Shown here: positions 12,735 to 24,090 of the stretch, one piece after another
How the letters are laid out: every line of letters begins with the position of its first letter
Numbering within the stretch: the stretch's first letter is position 1
Assembly: GCA_000320605.2 (NCBI GenBank)
Contig: KB445793.1
Coordinates: forward strand, 384,556-448,555
Source: Gelatoporia subvermispora B
Taxonomy: Eukaryota; Basidiomycota; Agaricomycetes; Polyporales; Gelatoporiaceae
DNA length: 64,000 nt
Reading direction: 5' to 3'
Notes under the pieces: model-generated
The model's input: the letters and a program-made list of their open reading frames with translations, nothing else
Database searches by the model: none
Told to the model about the DNA's origin: nothing
Translations under genes and position numbers: made by a program

Positions 12735-13976
12735 ATGCTTATGAGGGGATGTATGCAGTACCTGACGTCTCATTACCGGTCTGTCTGGATGTTGATGTCC
12801 TGTGTTACACACATCTGTACACGCATCAGACGTGTCGTATTCCACGAACATAGGGAGGCAGTAATCGAGCCATGCATAGAGGACCACTCAACTACGGGCG
12901 GTCTTATCACCACTCGCCAGCAACCCTGGAACATGGATACCCTCGGCCACATCCTGTCATATCTTCCCACTCCAGACCTTCCTAAAGCTGCCGCTGTTTC
13001 CTGGGAATGGGCGCTCGCTGCTCGCGCACCATTATACGCGCATATCAGCTTCGACACGGACCTGGACAATGCCTCACTTCTGATCAAAACAATTCGGGAG
13101 TGTCCACACCTTCTGCCTCTCATTCACTCTATCTCAATGAGAATTGGACTTGACCGCGCAGACGTCGAGTGGCTCCAGTTACTTCCGGCGGACACCGTAC
13201 ACACCTTTGAGGTTGACCAATGGGGTATTGAGGATGACCTCGCTACGTCCATCCTGCGTGCATCGTTCATTCGTAACGTTCGCCATCTATCATGCAGGCA
13301 TAGGTTCATTCAGAATTGTGAACAATTGAAGACCTGTTTTGCGTTGCCCAAGCTGGAGAGCCTTCGATTATGGACATCATTCCCGGTGGACGAAATTCAG
13401 TCTATCTCAGTCCCGCCCAAACTCACATGTCTACATTTGTCTCTCTTCAACTACTCTCTCTTTGTTCTTCGTGTTCTTGCAGCGCTTGGCTACCAGCTGG
13501 AGGAGTTCGGACTCTTCCTGGATTACAAGCATCCGGTCGGAAAACAAATTCCGGAGTTGTTCAATGCATTTGAGACCCACATTCGTCACCTCCGACGGTT
13601 CTCATATAGATCAATCCATTACCTTCGTAAACCCTATCTCGATTCCATCCCCCACCTTTTCCCATCCTTGGAAGCGTTGCACGTCGGCCCTGGCACGTAT
13701 TCCTTCTCGCTCCTGAATAATCTGCCATCGCATATCCGTCATATTCGTCTCGATCACGACTATTCGATCCCCCAGTTCCCGTTCAAGGCGGTGAAGAACC
13801 TCATCTCAAGGGCAGGACGCGGAGAGAGCCAGTTGGAGTCACTCGCAATATACTTACGTTGGGACGACTCGGACACGAAACCCTATACAAGCCTTGGGGA
13901 CATGTGTAAAAAGCGCGGAATTGACTTCGAGGTGAAGATATGGACCACGTGGGTTCAGAGCGAGGGCTTCTATTGA
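12735..13976 (+). CDS. F-box protein with leucine-rich-repeat-like C-terminal region
   Basis: This is an intronless frame of 413 residues from the ATG at 12735. An F-box lies at about residues 65-105 (NMDTLGHILSYLPTPDL, then AAVSWEWALAARAPLYAHI). F-box proteins link a target to Skp1-cullin ubiquitin ligases. The rest is an irregular Leu-rich region typical of mushroom F-box families, which probably binds substrate. Before the F-box there is a 60-residue extension with a hydrophobic stretch (SVWMLMSCVTHICTRIRRVV), present in other family members here in different sequence. The protein is related to the F-box genes at 17733, 38793, 43772 and 46371, but is the most divergent. It follows the amidoligase-like gene by 557 bp on the same strand. 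Target unknown. Confidence 0.85.
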   Translation: MLMRGCMQYLTSHYRSVWMLMSCVTHICTRIRRVVFHEHREAVIEPCIEDHSTTGGLITTRQQPWNMDTLGHILSYLPTPDLPKAAAVSWEWALAARAPLYAHISFDTDLDNASLLIKTIRECPHLLPLIHSISMRIGLDRADVEWLQLLPADTVHTFEVDQWGIEDDLATSILRASFIRNVRHLSCRHRFIQNCEQLKTCFALPKLESLRLWTSFPVDEIQSISVPPKLTCLHLSLFNYSLFVLRVLAALGYQLEEFGLFLDYKHPVGKQIPELFNAFETHIRHLRRFSYRSIHYLRKPYLDSIPHLFPSLEALHVGPGTYSFSLLNNLPSHIRHIRLDHDYSIPQFPFKAVKNLISRAGRGESQLESLAIYLRWDDSDTKPYTSLGDMCKKRGIDFEVKIWTTWVQSEGFY

Positions 13977-14583
13977 TGAACTAGTGGCGTCTCATTCATC
14001 ACAGTATTTCCTTCGGGATTGCGCGCACTGTGCATCTCTCTGGTCGTCCCGTCAGACTCATAAAGACCTACGATATATTTAATACCATTTTCTCGTGTCA
14101 AACGTGTACTTGCACGTATAAGCATCTCTCGCTAATCCTGCAGTGTCAACAAGTTCATCATCTGACTTTCGAGTCTCCATGTAGCAGCTACTACACGACA
14201 TCATGCTACTTGCGACGAAAGTGTGCCTGTACCAAATGATGATATTCTACGAAGACGGACTTCAGTCTGTGCCAGTCGTATGTACGCATATTGTGATCTG
14301 GCACACAATATACAAGCGCACAGCTGACGACGCCTGTTTGGACGTCACGGTCCTCTGACGCCTTCGTCCTTCTCATAAATCGCATCCATCGTCTGTGATT
14401 CCATTCGAGTTGGAGCTTGACAACGTGACCGACAATCAGATACGAATAGCGCTCAATGGTTTCCGAGTTCGCGATGCTCGATGCTGACGTTCAGTCTGGG
14501 TCGCAGCGAGCGTGTGAGCAAACTCGGTGGCTAGGGACTGTTGTCAGTCGATCGTGGATGATATATTTTACGTAGGCATTTGT
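13977..14583. other. Intergenic, convergent 3' ends
   Basis: This is 607 bp between the stop of the plus-strand F-box gene and the 3' end of a minus-strand F-box pseudogene. Nothing else was recognised. Confidence 0.4.
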
Positions 14584-15567
14584 CTAATAATGGATCTCCC
14601 CCCACTCTTGTACAGTGAACTTCAACCCAAAGTCATTGCAAAGCTCCTCGAGACGATAATATGGTGATAGGACGAGAATTTGGATGCCACGCATATAGAT
14701 TGTAAGCGATCGAATGTTACGATTGACCCCTGATTTGCCCAAAATAAAGTCTTCGATAGCCGCGAACGGGGACAGAACTTCGAAGTTATGATCCAGCACT
14801 AGGGTGTGCAAGGTGTCCGGGAGATTCATCCCGGGCCCGAGGTGAAGATGCTCCACTACGGGGAATAGGACAGGAACAGAATTGTATTGCGAGTGCAGCG
14901 ATGTTGGTGAATACTCCAATCGAAGGGCGAGACATCGGATATGGGAGGCGTATCGCGTAAGCGCGTTGAGTCAATCCGGAACTTCATGGTCTTCGGGCGG
15001 GTCTGAGTATAGTCGAAATGGAATTGATCCAGCTGCGGACCTAATTTGCGTATCATGTCCACGACGAAAAGGTGGTACAACTTACAAGAGCATGTGGAGG
15101 TCAAGTTGCCTTAAAGTAGGCGATGGTGGCGTCGCGTCAAAATCTCGTGGAGAAATAAGAAGACATACGCCGAGGCGCTGTATGCGGGATAATATGAGGC
15201 AAGTGGTGAAATGCTCATACGCCAGCCACTCCCCGCGCCACCTCATCTGGCGTGAGTTGCTGACGAACGGGGCGTGCAAGAAGAATGCGTCGAAATTGTC
15301 GAGCCACATCTGCTGCCAGGCGGAAAACTGGAAAACGGTGCTGTCAGGAAGTAGGTGGAGCCATTCGAAATCAGTGAAGGCTGGTCTCGTATTCGAATAT
15401 CCAGGGACTGTACAAGAGGCCGCAGATGCGGGTTGAGCTGAATCGTTCTCACGAACAGAGGTGCGCTGGGAAACTTCGTGTTGTAGGAGATGTGATTGTA
15501 TAGGGGCCGGCGAGCAGCTAAAGCCCAGTCTCTCGACACAAGCGCTGCGTTGTACAGATCTCCGGTG
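14584..15567 (-). pseudogene. Broken F-box gene lacking its start, fused to a peptidase remnant
   Basis: Reading leftward from about 15567, the frame has the second half of an F-box (DLYNAALVSRDWALAARRPL), then LFVRTIQLNPHLRPLVQSL, as in the intact paralogues. After a frameshift near 15385 the neighbouring frame continues (EWLHLLPDSTV, MWLDNFDAFFLHAPF). Further shifts lead to the last open block, 14919-14584 (HLHLGPGMNLPDTLHTLVLDH to VQEWGEIHY), which matches the family's C-terminus. The N-terminus and the first half of the F-box are absent: at about 15567 the frame runs directly into dipeptidyl-peptidase sequence. A functional product is unlikely. Confidence 0.75.
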
Positions 15568-17280
15568 TCGGGCAAGCGGTAGTCCTTGCTGCCGCGCGAC
15601 CAGTTCGTGACGTAGTTCATCGGATCGAATCTACATAACAGGTTGAGAAGTGTGCATGCATGCAGCGGTAAGGTCTTACCTTGCGATCGTGGCCTTCATC
15701 TCGGGCTCCCAAGGCAAGCCTCCCCATTCGTGGTTGAACTGTAGAGGATGGTCAGTGTGCAGCCCACGCGATGGCGACAGCACCATGACTCCCGAAGAAG
15801 AGCTCGTTAGTGCTGTACCCGTTGTAGGCTGTGGAGAAGAACCTGACGCGCCTCGATCAGTCTAGCTGGGGACGATAGAACGGACGGTCTTACTCCGTCG
15901 CGGCACACCAGTGCCTTGAGATCGAAATCGAACTCCGGATGACCCTGGATCCAGCTGGACAACGATAAGCACAGGCGAGCACAGCGACGCGGAGCATATA
16001 CATGATAGCGTAACAACCGTAACTCGCTCCGGCTGCAACCGCACGCTCGAGATCAATCTGATGACAGTAGGTCAGTACGTAAATTGCTGGTGACCTGCGA
16101 CGTAGCGCACCTCTGGACAGTTCTCAAGGGTGTAATCCCGTCCCTTGCGTAGGTCGACGAACGGCTTGCTTAGTTATGGCGTACGTGAACTCTGTATAAG
16201 ATTCAGTCGGAGGCTCAGTCTGTACCTGACGGGCGCACAGCGTACCTTGGCCGAACGGGGTAGACACAATCGGGTCGATCGCGATCGTGAAGTGTTCCTG
16301 GTTAGCAAAGACTGCTTTATAGTGAGCGTAGAATAATCTCGTGGAGTCGTCCAGACGTACTGTTCGGGTTCCATCTCGTCGACCACTGGTACTCCCATCA
16401 TCATGCACCCTGAGGACCCGCATCCTGAAATTAGTCGCGGGAGGCCTCGCCGCTCGGTAGAGAAGCACTGCGCACCTCCATGGATGAGCAACACGACGGG
16501 CCACTTCTTCTTCTCGCCCTCTTTGAATCCCGGCGGCTTCGCCTTCAATAGCCAGCCGTGCACCTTCCTGCCCTTCCCGCCCTGGAACCAGAGGTCCTCG
16601 CCAGACGCAAGGCTCTTCCTCTTGAGCGCGTCTGGCGGAAGCGCGTCAGCTGCTGCCCCCTCGGGGCTGAACGCCGCAGCCCGCGCAGAACGAAGAGGTC
16701 ATTCGGGCCCGTCAGCGACGAGCGCGTGAAGAGCACGCGGCCGCCCAACAGCAGCTGCGCGCCGGACACCGCACCGCCCGAGGTGAGCGCGACGGGAGTG
16801 CGGTACTCGGACGGGAGGTCCGGGTCAGTGGTCGACTCAGCGGGCGTCGGCGGCACGGGGAGGACGATCATTTTGATGCACTGCGCGATGTCCCCGGAGG
16901 TGAAGTAGAGGAGCTCGCCTCCTTGTGAGAACGGGGAGATGAGATAAGTGAGGAAGGCATGATACAGGACTCTGCGCCCAGGCCCCCGGCAAGGGCATAT
17001 GCAGAGCGGTGTCAGTGCTGGATCAGCGACCGGATGTCCTTCTGAGATCACGATCTTTGCTCTTACGGGGGCGGAATGATAAGCGTGTCAGATGTAAGGA
17101 ACAACTGAACTTGAGCATACCTATCGACCTGCGCACCATCCTTGCCCTGCCTCGTCCACGCCGCCTTGTCAACCCGCTTGCTGAACACGGGGCTGTGGGT
17201 TGTACCTTGCTTCCCCGACGTCAATCCGCGTGGCTTGGACTGGCTGTGGCCATCGACAACGTATATCACCCGTGAGGAGA
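15568..17280 (-). pseudogene. Truncated dipeptidyl-peptidase V copy
   Basis: This matches the intact peptidase gene at 24091-27147, exon by exon, from QIYVVD onward. Recognisable blocks are SKPRGLTSGKQG near 17220, [11 protein letters not shown] near 16800, [20 protein letters not shown] near 16500, LKALVCRDG near 15920 and MNYVTNWS near 15610. It is dead by several tests. The 5' third is missing, the frame shifts between 16690 and 16560, a block after FVLRGL is deleted, the TPQLVIH segment before SKDYRLP is lost, and the glycine after the nucleophile region is changed (SYGCYA where the intact gene has SYGGYA). Its 3' end, including the catalytic His exon, is replaced by F-box sequence. Its upstream end stops about 250 bp from the left arm of the inverted repeat. 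Confidence 0.85.
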
Positions 17281-17732
17281 ATGCAGTACTGGTCCGGGAG
17301 TATGAACACCAACGGGTCTCTCACAGTACGAGGTAGCTAGTCTCCGCGAGTTTGGGTCATGGATACCATTGAGGGTATATGAAGTTCTGCTCACCACACT
17401 TTCTTTACTTCAAGCCAGAGTGCTTTCCATGTGTTGCTCAGCGGATGGCGTGTGCACCTGTCTAGGGCAACTTCGAGTATGTTGCCGCTTCTACTTAGGC
17501 GGCAAGCACGCCCGGATAGGTTCAACGGGCCGGCACTAGCTCATAGAGTAAATATAAGGGATCACCGCGCACTGAGCTCGCACCTAGTAGGTGCTCGTGA
17601 GTAGCCTCACCTGAAGATTAAACACCAAAGTAATTCGAGAACTGAGGAAGGGTGTACCTAATACTACAGAATACGGAGAACACGCAGAGATATCGCAGAG
17701 ATATAACGGATGCTGAGGGGATCGAGTATATA

Positions 17733-19046
17733 TTATTTACTACGGATCGTCGCATTCTTACTGCAACTGAATTCGCCATCCTTCCACTGTGATACACGTG
17801 GGTCATAAATCACGATTGTGAAGTCAACATTACAATCCTGATAGGCGTCTCCAATCTCCACGAATGGCGTCGGATCACACTTGAGCCCTCTCGCGAAGAT
17901 AGCCAACGACTGCAGACCGATCTCTCCTCGCCCTGCTCCTTCAAACATGCTTTTCATCCCATTGAAGGGAAAGTCGACGTCGGAAGTGTGCTCCAGCCGT
18001 AAAACGCGTAGCCGCCTTGTAAGATTGGACCATAATGCCGAGCTGAACATCCCGTATCCTAGATGCAGGTATTCCAGAGATGGCATCAGTTGAGGGATAC
18101 GATCCGCAAACGGTGCCTCCGGACAGAACTCCGATTGGAGGCTGAGCTGCCGAAGTTGGCTCAGACTCTGCACCATGGTGGTCAGGAACTTCGAGATCCT
18201 GTCTACCGATGGAGGATCGACGCCAATGTCTATATCCAGCCGTTCCAGCTGGGATCCAACCGCGTGGAGCAGAGGGTTAATCAGAAGGGGGAGATCAGGT
18301 GACCAAATGCTGAGTCGTCTCAGTCTTGATGCTACGGATATTAGGGCTGTGATTCGAAGGTTCTCCGGGATAGAGAGCGATAGCGTTTCCAAAAGGGGGA
18401 GCTGCAAGCAGCTTAACATGTGTGCTTCCGTCAGGATGAAATTCCCTCGGCAGCGGATGCGCCGCAATGAGTGTACGAAGGGCATGGCTAAGATTGGAGT
18501 CGCAAAATCCACGCCGACGGCACAGCTCATGGCATGAAGGGTGTGGACGCTCCCGTCCGGTATCAATTGAAGCCAACTGAGTGTCGAAGGTTTCTCCTCG
18601 CCACGAATCAGTGTCAAGGAAATAGTCTGAATAAGTGGCCGGAGGTGTGGAGAGGTGCGAATGGTTCGCACAAGACGTCGGTCGTGTTTCCGTCCAGTAT
18701 CAACATGCAGAGATGTATACAAAGGCCTCTGAGCGGCCAGTGCCCACTCTCGACATACCAGAGCAACCGATGGGAGGTGTGCTTGCGGTATCAGGTAGAA
18801 GATATTCTCCAGCACGTCGAGATTCCAGCGCGGGCCATTTGCCTCCCGTAAACCTGTGGAAGATCTTTGCGGTGTATTGGACGGACCTATACGCTGAATC
18901 CTTGACCTAAAGCGAGTCGACCATGACCATGTAGACCAGTTTCTCCAGGTTTCCAATATCCATTGTAGAGGAGACAGGTAGATTCGCAACGGCTCGCCAA
19001 GTCCATGACGCACTGCCTCGTGCCATTTTACTTGAAGGGAAGGCAT
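17733..19046 (-). CDS. F-box protein with leucine-rich C-terminal region (left-arm copy)
   Basis: This is an intronless frame; the first in-frame ATG (19046) gives 437 residues, and the open frame continues upstream to 19070 without another ATG. The F-box is at about residues 65-105 (RWNLDVLENIFYLIPQAHL, then VALVCREWALAAQRPLYTSL). Leu-rich repeats follow to the end (for example LQLPLLETLSLSIPENL, LSQLRQLSLQSE, LEYLHLGYGMF). The copy at 38793-40118 is close to identical in layout, with scattered amino-acid changes and a slightly longer C-terminus. Both remain open, so both may be functional. The gene sits 506 bp downstream of the amidoligase-like gene on the same strand. It would serve as a substrate adaptor of an SCF ubiquitin ligase; target unknown. 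Confidence 0.85.
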   Translation of the reverse strand: MPSLQVKWHEAVRHGLGEPLRIYLSPLQWILETWRNWSTWSWSTRFRSRIQRIGPSNTPQRSSTGLREANGPRWNLDVLENIFYLIPQAHLPSVALVCREWALAAQRPLYTSLHVDTGRKHDRRLVRTIRTSPHLRPLIQTISLTLIRGEEKPSTLSWLQLIPDGSVHTLHAMSCAVGVDFATPILAMPFVHSLRRIRCRGNFILTEAHMLSCLQLPLLETLSLSIPENLRITALISVASRLRRLSIWSPDLPLLINPLLHAVGSQLERLDIDIGVDPPSVDRISKFLTTMVQSLSQLRQLSLQSEFCPEAPFADRIPQLMPSLEYLHLGYGMFSSALWSNLTRRLRVLRLEHTSDVDFPFNGMKSMFEGAGRGEIGLQSLAIFARGLKCDPTPFVEIGDAYQDCNVDFTIVIYDPRVSQWKDGEFSCSKNATIRSK

Positions 19047-19552
19047 GAGTATGTATCTGAGTTCATCCACCTGGTCAGCCCTTGAAAGTTTAGTAATCGT
19101 CGAGTGACAGACTTACACAAGGTCTTAGAGGGTTCCACCTACGAGTGTTGAACCAAAATGAGGACTCGTGTCTTCGGCGATGGTGGACAACCTCGGAGCC
19201 TACAGGCTGGCGCTCACTTACAGCACCCGGCGCTGCTAAAAGGCGCCTTTGGCGCTCACTCAAACACGATAATAGGATAGAAGCGCTGATTTAGAGAGCT
19301 CGTTTTCGACCGTACTTTTGGAATAAATCTCGCTATATTGGTCCAAAGAATATACGGTGCGACCTAAAGTTCGCAATCATACAACACCGAATTCATGGAA
19401 TGTTTGTCAAGTATTTAAAACACTATATATCAAACGGCTTGCTCTGTGGGGTGCGTCCTACGCGTTCACGTAACATTGGCGGCCGCAAGTACGATTGAAC
19501 GACAGATTTTCGTTAGTCAGCACGGCACAAAAATGTTGTATGTAGTAGTCTC

Positions 19553-20602
19553 TCACTCTTTCATACGACGAAAGACCCTGTCTCCGACGATGTCTTGCAG
19601 CGGCTTCTTCTCCCGAGGCAGATGTCTTACTTCGCTCTCCTTCGCGGCAAAGCCATACCGTACAATGGCCAGCACGAAGTCGGCCCAGGCGCATATCACC
19701 CGGTGAGCGACCGTCCCCTCATGCTGGCGGAATTCTATCGTCCCGTGTGTGTCAATAGCCATAAAATTGACCTTGTAGTAACGTCGGTTTCGTCCTCTTG
19801 TTTCGTCGCTAATCGGATTCATGAGTGACTGAAGTTCATTTTGCGTCTGTGTCCCCCAAATTGCAGAAACAGAGGCTATATCGGCCTCTTCTTCTTCCTT
19901 ATCTCGGTAGTAGTCATCGAAATTTGCGTTGCGGCGGATACTGGCAGCATATAAGTTCGTGCTATTGCCAGTTCCTCCGCCGCGTGAAGGTGGGTGGAAC
20001 CTGTCAATAAGTACTAAATGCATACGTCGTCAGACCTGGTAAGTAGATCGCACGGCTAAATTACCCTCGTAAAGCACTATAATGGTTGCGATTTTTTTGA
20101 GTACGTCAAGGGGCCAAGGGCGATCCTGTATCCTGATGGCAAGAGCGACGTGGATGTGGAGACCAGTAGACTCGTTTGTCGTGTACCGGATGCCTCTTTC
20201 ATAAATCGCCGTCAGGACTTCCCCCAGTAATGCTCTCCAAGTAGCCGAATCAGATCCGAAGAGTACATCGTTGAGGATAGGCGACACCAGTTCCACACCC
20301 GCCCTGTTGATACCAGGAGGGAGACCGAGGTCCGGTTCGATCGAATTGTCTTGCTTTATCACCCAACTTTTTGTATCCTATAACTTCAGAGTCAGTGCAC
20401 CAAAATGAGACCTATATATGCTCACACTAACCGTGAATTTGGGATCCAGTGACACGCTTGCCGGGAACTGCTTTGCGTCCAGCGCTTGTTTGATGAGATA
20501 GAGAATCTCAGGCGATCGTCCCTCTACAACCGTCTCTAGTTCGATGCCAAGTGTGAGGGGGATATGAGGCACTGCATTCTTGCGATCCTTATCTCTGCCC
20601 AT
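19553..20602 (-). CDS. Amidoligase-like protein (left-arm copy)
   Basis: Three exons are read leftward from the ATG at 20602. The family blocks appear in order: IPLTLGIELETVVEGR, RAGVELVSPILNDVLF, HIHVALAIR, KKIATIIVLYEG, RRYYKVNF and GTIEFRQHEGTV. Introns fall at the same protein positions as in the paralogue at 10934. The frame ends with a TGA at 19553, but that TGA overlaps a GTGAGA at the exact place where the two other family genes have a phase-2 intron, so a short extra exon ending in TGA beyond 19553 is possible. The copy at 37231 differs by a modest number of residues. Upstream of an F-box gene, same strand. Predicted carboxylate-amine ligase; substrate unknown. Confidence 0.8.
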
Positions 20603-23098
20603 GTTTGGAAGACGGAGATGAAGCGGCGAGCGGGCGTAACACTGGGGATGCTTGGAGAAGTATCAAGGCAACGACGAGCTATATTTGAGGAATCATAGCT
20701 AGGAACCAAGGACAAGGAATGCCTCGTGCATATGGTAAATCGGCCATGTTCTGGGGTGCGAAGACCACGGCGACAGATGAGATACACGCGGTGTAATATA
20801 TGCGTCTTCTGTTGTCTTCGGAATCCTCGGAAGCATATGCAGATGGGATCTCCGTTGAATTGTCTACGGGTGCCGAGAGTACAAGTTCGGCTTGATGGAA
20901 ATATCAGGCCATGTAGACACCTGACAGAACCGTCACGCTGCAAACGCCGTAAGATGCCGCATAAGTGCGGAATCCGTGTATGGAAACGCCCACATGTACA
21001 AATAGATGGCACACAAAATGTTCGAAGTTGCGGGTGATCGGACATCATAGTGGGAAAATGTGATTGATTTCGCAAAACTCGTGAGGATAAAGCTCGGTAA
21101 TCAGGCGCTCAGATCTCTGCAGCTATATACCAGTTCATTGGAGATAATCTGGAAGCAGAGCGCACATCATGAAGAGTGATTCTCGGTGAGAAGAAACGGC
21201 ACTATTAGAGCAGTAGTGACTCACCGCAGCAATACATGCTTTTTGAGGGTATTGCAACGAAAATGCGAAGGGCGGACATTATCAGGCTGATTTGGCATAA
21301 GCCTTGTCACGATGGGGACCGGAGTTTGGCAACTGGTCCAAAGCGTAGATACTTGGACAACATGACGATCAACTTCGATAACGTGAAAGCCACACAAGCT
21401 AGGAAATGAATGTCTGTGACGCTGGTGGAGAAGAGATCCCGCATATGCCGCATGAATGTACCATTTCAAAGGTCATAAGGCATTTCTCGTGATACTGGTA
21501 AGACTCGCAGTCAATCGACTTGTGCGTCTGCACCCACATTCGAAAACAGCGCCCAAATATCGACGCCGCTCGCATTCGCAACAGCAGATGGCACGCGGCC
21601 TCGGATTCGAGGGTAGCAGTATCTGAAAGTTGTCAGATGTGCTATTGAGGGTGGGGACAGTGTTTTAGTGAGCTATGGAGGACTACCTACAGTGGCAGAA
21701 GAGCTCAGAGCATGGGATACGTCTTCACCAAGAAGGCCACAACGAGTCAGGGATGTTGCTGAGATGGTGACCGCTGACCTACCAATGATACACCCAGCGC
21801 TTTGCGACAGTAATATCGAAAGCAGACAGCATTCGAATGGAATGAATTTGACCAGGATGTACCCTGGATCAGACCCGGAGATTAGGCAAAGACGAGCATG
21901 AGAACCTAATACAGCACCTACATGCTACAGCACGAGGCATATACATTATCCGATTATCGTAAACATCACCTAGCGCAGGAGCATGCGACCGAGGTAGCGC
22001 ATGTCGTCATGGGCATGGAGTAGCATGTACTCATGGTAGTCATCTGCCGATACGGCCAACACATAACCGTTAGATACAAAGCTTTTCGGACAAACAAATC
22101 CCTATATATATGTATCGACACCAGGACAAGGGCCAGTCTGGAAATCGAGTACCTCATCGAGCATTTAGTAGATATTGCAAGTTAGAGGTTTTATGACTGT
22201 TGATATGTTTCGTTCAGAAGACCGTGTAAGACCATATCGATCTGACCAAGCCCCAGGTCCATCTCAGTATAGTATTACCATGACATTTAAAGGGCGCGCT
22301 ACGGCTCGAAAAATTTGTTCGCGGTAGCTGACGAGCACCCTGTCGTGCGATGACGTCAGCTACCATCGCGTTATACCGATGCGAACGATTATAAGCTGCC
22401 TCTCACACTGGTAGAATATATCGTTGCCTTTGGCCCTGCCTGAAAGAAGAGGAGGAGGAGAGGAGATATATTACCCGGCACGGTCCCCTTCTGGAACGCC
22501 GGTTTGTACCCATACCGCTCCTCACTTGCCTCCTCGCGTCACTTAGGTATTTTAGGCGCTCGTAAGTGGGACCTATGAACGGGAACTCCCGGGAGTGATC
22601 TATGAGTCGTATTTTGTGAGTCTGAGAAGCACATCACTCTCCTAAACATTCTAAAGCTTTTTGGAATTTAAACCACGTCGTCGAGGATTCTGTGGATCAA
22701 GTCACTGGGCCAAGTGGCAGCATATTGAACTGTGAGGAGGCCGAGTATCCGTCCACCCACACTCGATGCAATAGGAACGCAAGCATAAGCTCAAAATCTC
22801 ATATAATTCTGTTAAGAAGTCCGCGTGCACCCTCAAAATTAAATACCCATCGATGCAGCAGGGTGTCCTCGAGTAGGACGCAGAAGGACATATATTGAAT
22901 TGGGTCGGCTTTGTGATCAACCTCGTTGGACACCTATTACTCGACAACACGACAACAGGGCGAACTTCTGGCATCGGAGATTCGTATCTGGTGGTAAGCA
23001 TTCCGCATGGACTGAAGCAATCATAGATATCACTGGTGACAGGTATGATATCATCACCGAAGTGGAGACATTCACCGCACGCGCCCGCAACGCCTGGA
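20603..23098 (-). other. Noncoding block of the left arm
   Basis: This is 2.5 kb between the AA9 fragment and the amidoligase-like gene, corresponding to 35589-37230 in the right arm. It includes a purine-rich run at 22446-22470, a TGACGTCA palindrome near 22348, and a motif at 22309-22331 shared with other loci. An open frame at 20603-21075 stays open in the partner arm (36787-37206) but has no known domain. Confidence 0.5.
21395..22170. other. About 0.8 kb present in the left arm and absent from the right arm
   Basis: The flanking sequences (ending near 22180 and restarting near 21390) are adjacent at about 36410-36435 in the right arm. No terminal repeats, target duplication or coding domain were found, so insertion on the left and deletion on the right are both possible. 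Confidence 0.55.
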
Positions 23099-23680
23099 TC
23101 AGAGACACTGGCTGTACTGTGTCGCGTATATAGCACTGTCAGGAGGCAATGAAATAGATTGGATGGACCAAAACTCACGTAGTCGTTCAAGGCAGTGCAA
23201 GTAGAACCGGAAGCGCAAGCAGATGGTCCAGTGAAGCTAGTGACATCACGAGTTAGTCCCAAGACGAATGCATCAATGATATTGACAATTACCCGATACC
23301 GCCGCATTGTCCGTACTGTGCAACGGTTCCTGCGGACGTCGAGGAAGACGTCGGGGCGGGAGCGGGAGCGGAAGTAGGCGCCTGGGAGGTGGCGGGGTGC
23401 GTTACAGTCGTCGGTGACGGAGCCGGGGCAGAAGTTGGCGCCGCGGAACCATCGCAGGTGAAGACATCAGGTCCTGGAGGGGCCAGTATGTTTAAATCTT
23501 AATGTACAAGAGGCGAACGGATTCTGCGTACCAGGCACCACGTAACTGGACAAGGTCTGGTAGATGTCAATGGTGATGCCGGAGTTGATGCCTAGAAACG
23601 AAGATGTCAGGCTTGCTCCTGCAGAATGTGCAGAGGACGACTCACTGTCGTACGTGCCGGGGAATGGTACGGTAGCGAGT
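23099..23680 (-). pseudogene. 3' fragment of an AA9 LPMO gene (linker and CBM1)
   Basis: This is the reverse-strand copy of the last exons of the AA9 gene at 33963-35588. It starts abruptly near 23680 inside the exon following the Tyr ligand, runs through [15 protein letters not shown], the Pro/Ser/Thr linker and a CBM1 ([10 protein letters not shown], then [13 protein letters not shown], then YSQCL) and ends at a TGA complementary to 23099-23101. Splice sites are still present. The signal peptide and the whole copper-binding domain are missing, so it cannot encode an LPMO. Confidence 0.85.
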
Positions 23681-24090
23681 GATACGATTTCCTAGCATGA
23701 GCAGCGCCGCATCAGCTAACCAAATAGATCCGGAGTGTCTTGTGCCTGCATTGCAGTACTTGCGTCGAGCATATATTACATATACGCACTAGACCGTCTT
23801 CCCTTCTGGCATCATCGGCAGCTGCAAAATTTGGAGATCTAACGGATGAAATATATAGTAAATGATGACGAAACCAGTCACCTCGACAATATGCTGCATC
23901 TTAAATTCAACTGAACGACTCTAATGCTATCCAAGCATCCTACAGCATTGACTACACACACTGGAGACAATGATTCAATGGCTTCTGGTTCCAATTTGTT
24001 GTACAAAGTACATTCGGGTATGTCAAGATCCCTTGGACATGGTATTTCAGTTGGTACTTGCGACGCCGTTAACAAAGTCGCCACTCGGCC
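23681..24090. other. Intergenic, inner junction of the left repeat arm
   Basis: These are 410 bp of single-copy sequence between the broken AA9 edge and the stop of the peptidase gene. No gene or transposon end was recognised at the junction. Confidence 0.4.

Larger units (their letters stand above)
17535..23680 (-). repeat. Left arm of a large inverted repeat
   Basis: Read on the minus strand, this stretch is collinear with 35015-40315 on the plus strand. The order is AA9 3' end, noncoding block, amidoligase-like gene, F-box gene, and about 190 bp of shared 3' flank. Identity is high but clearly below 100% (many substitutions in both genes). The arm is longer than its partner mainly because of about 0.8 kb (near 21395-22170) absent on the right. 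The outer edge is near 17535, where the shared flank ends; the inner edge is near 23680, inside the AA9 coding sequence. Gaps within the arm (19047-19552 between the two genes) hold spacer only. Confidence 0.85.

Noticed and set aside
22330..22560. Conserved block in both arms considered as a structured RNA
   Set aside because: Conservation is explained by the recent duplication; no cloverleaf or known RNA motif was found, only a short hairpin around TGACGTCA.
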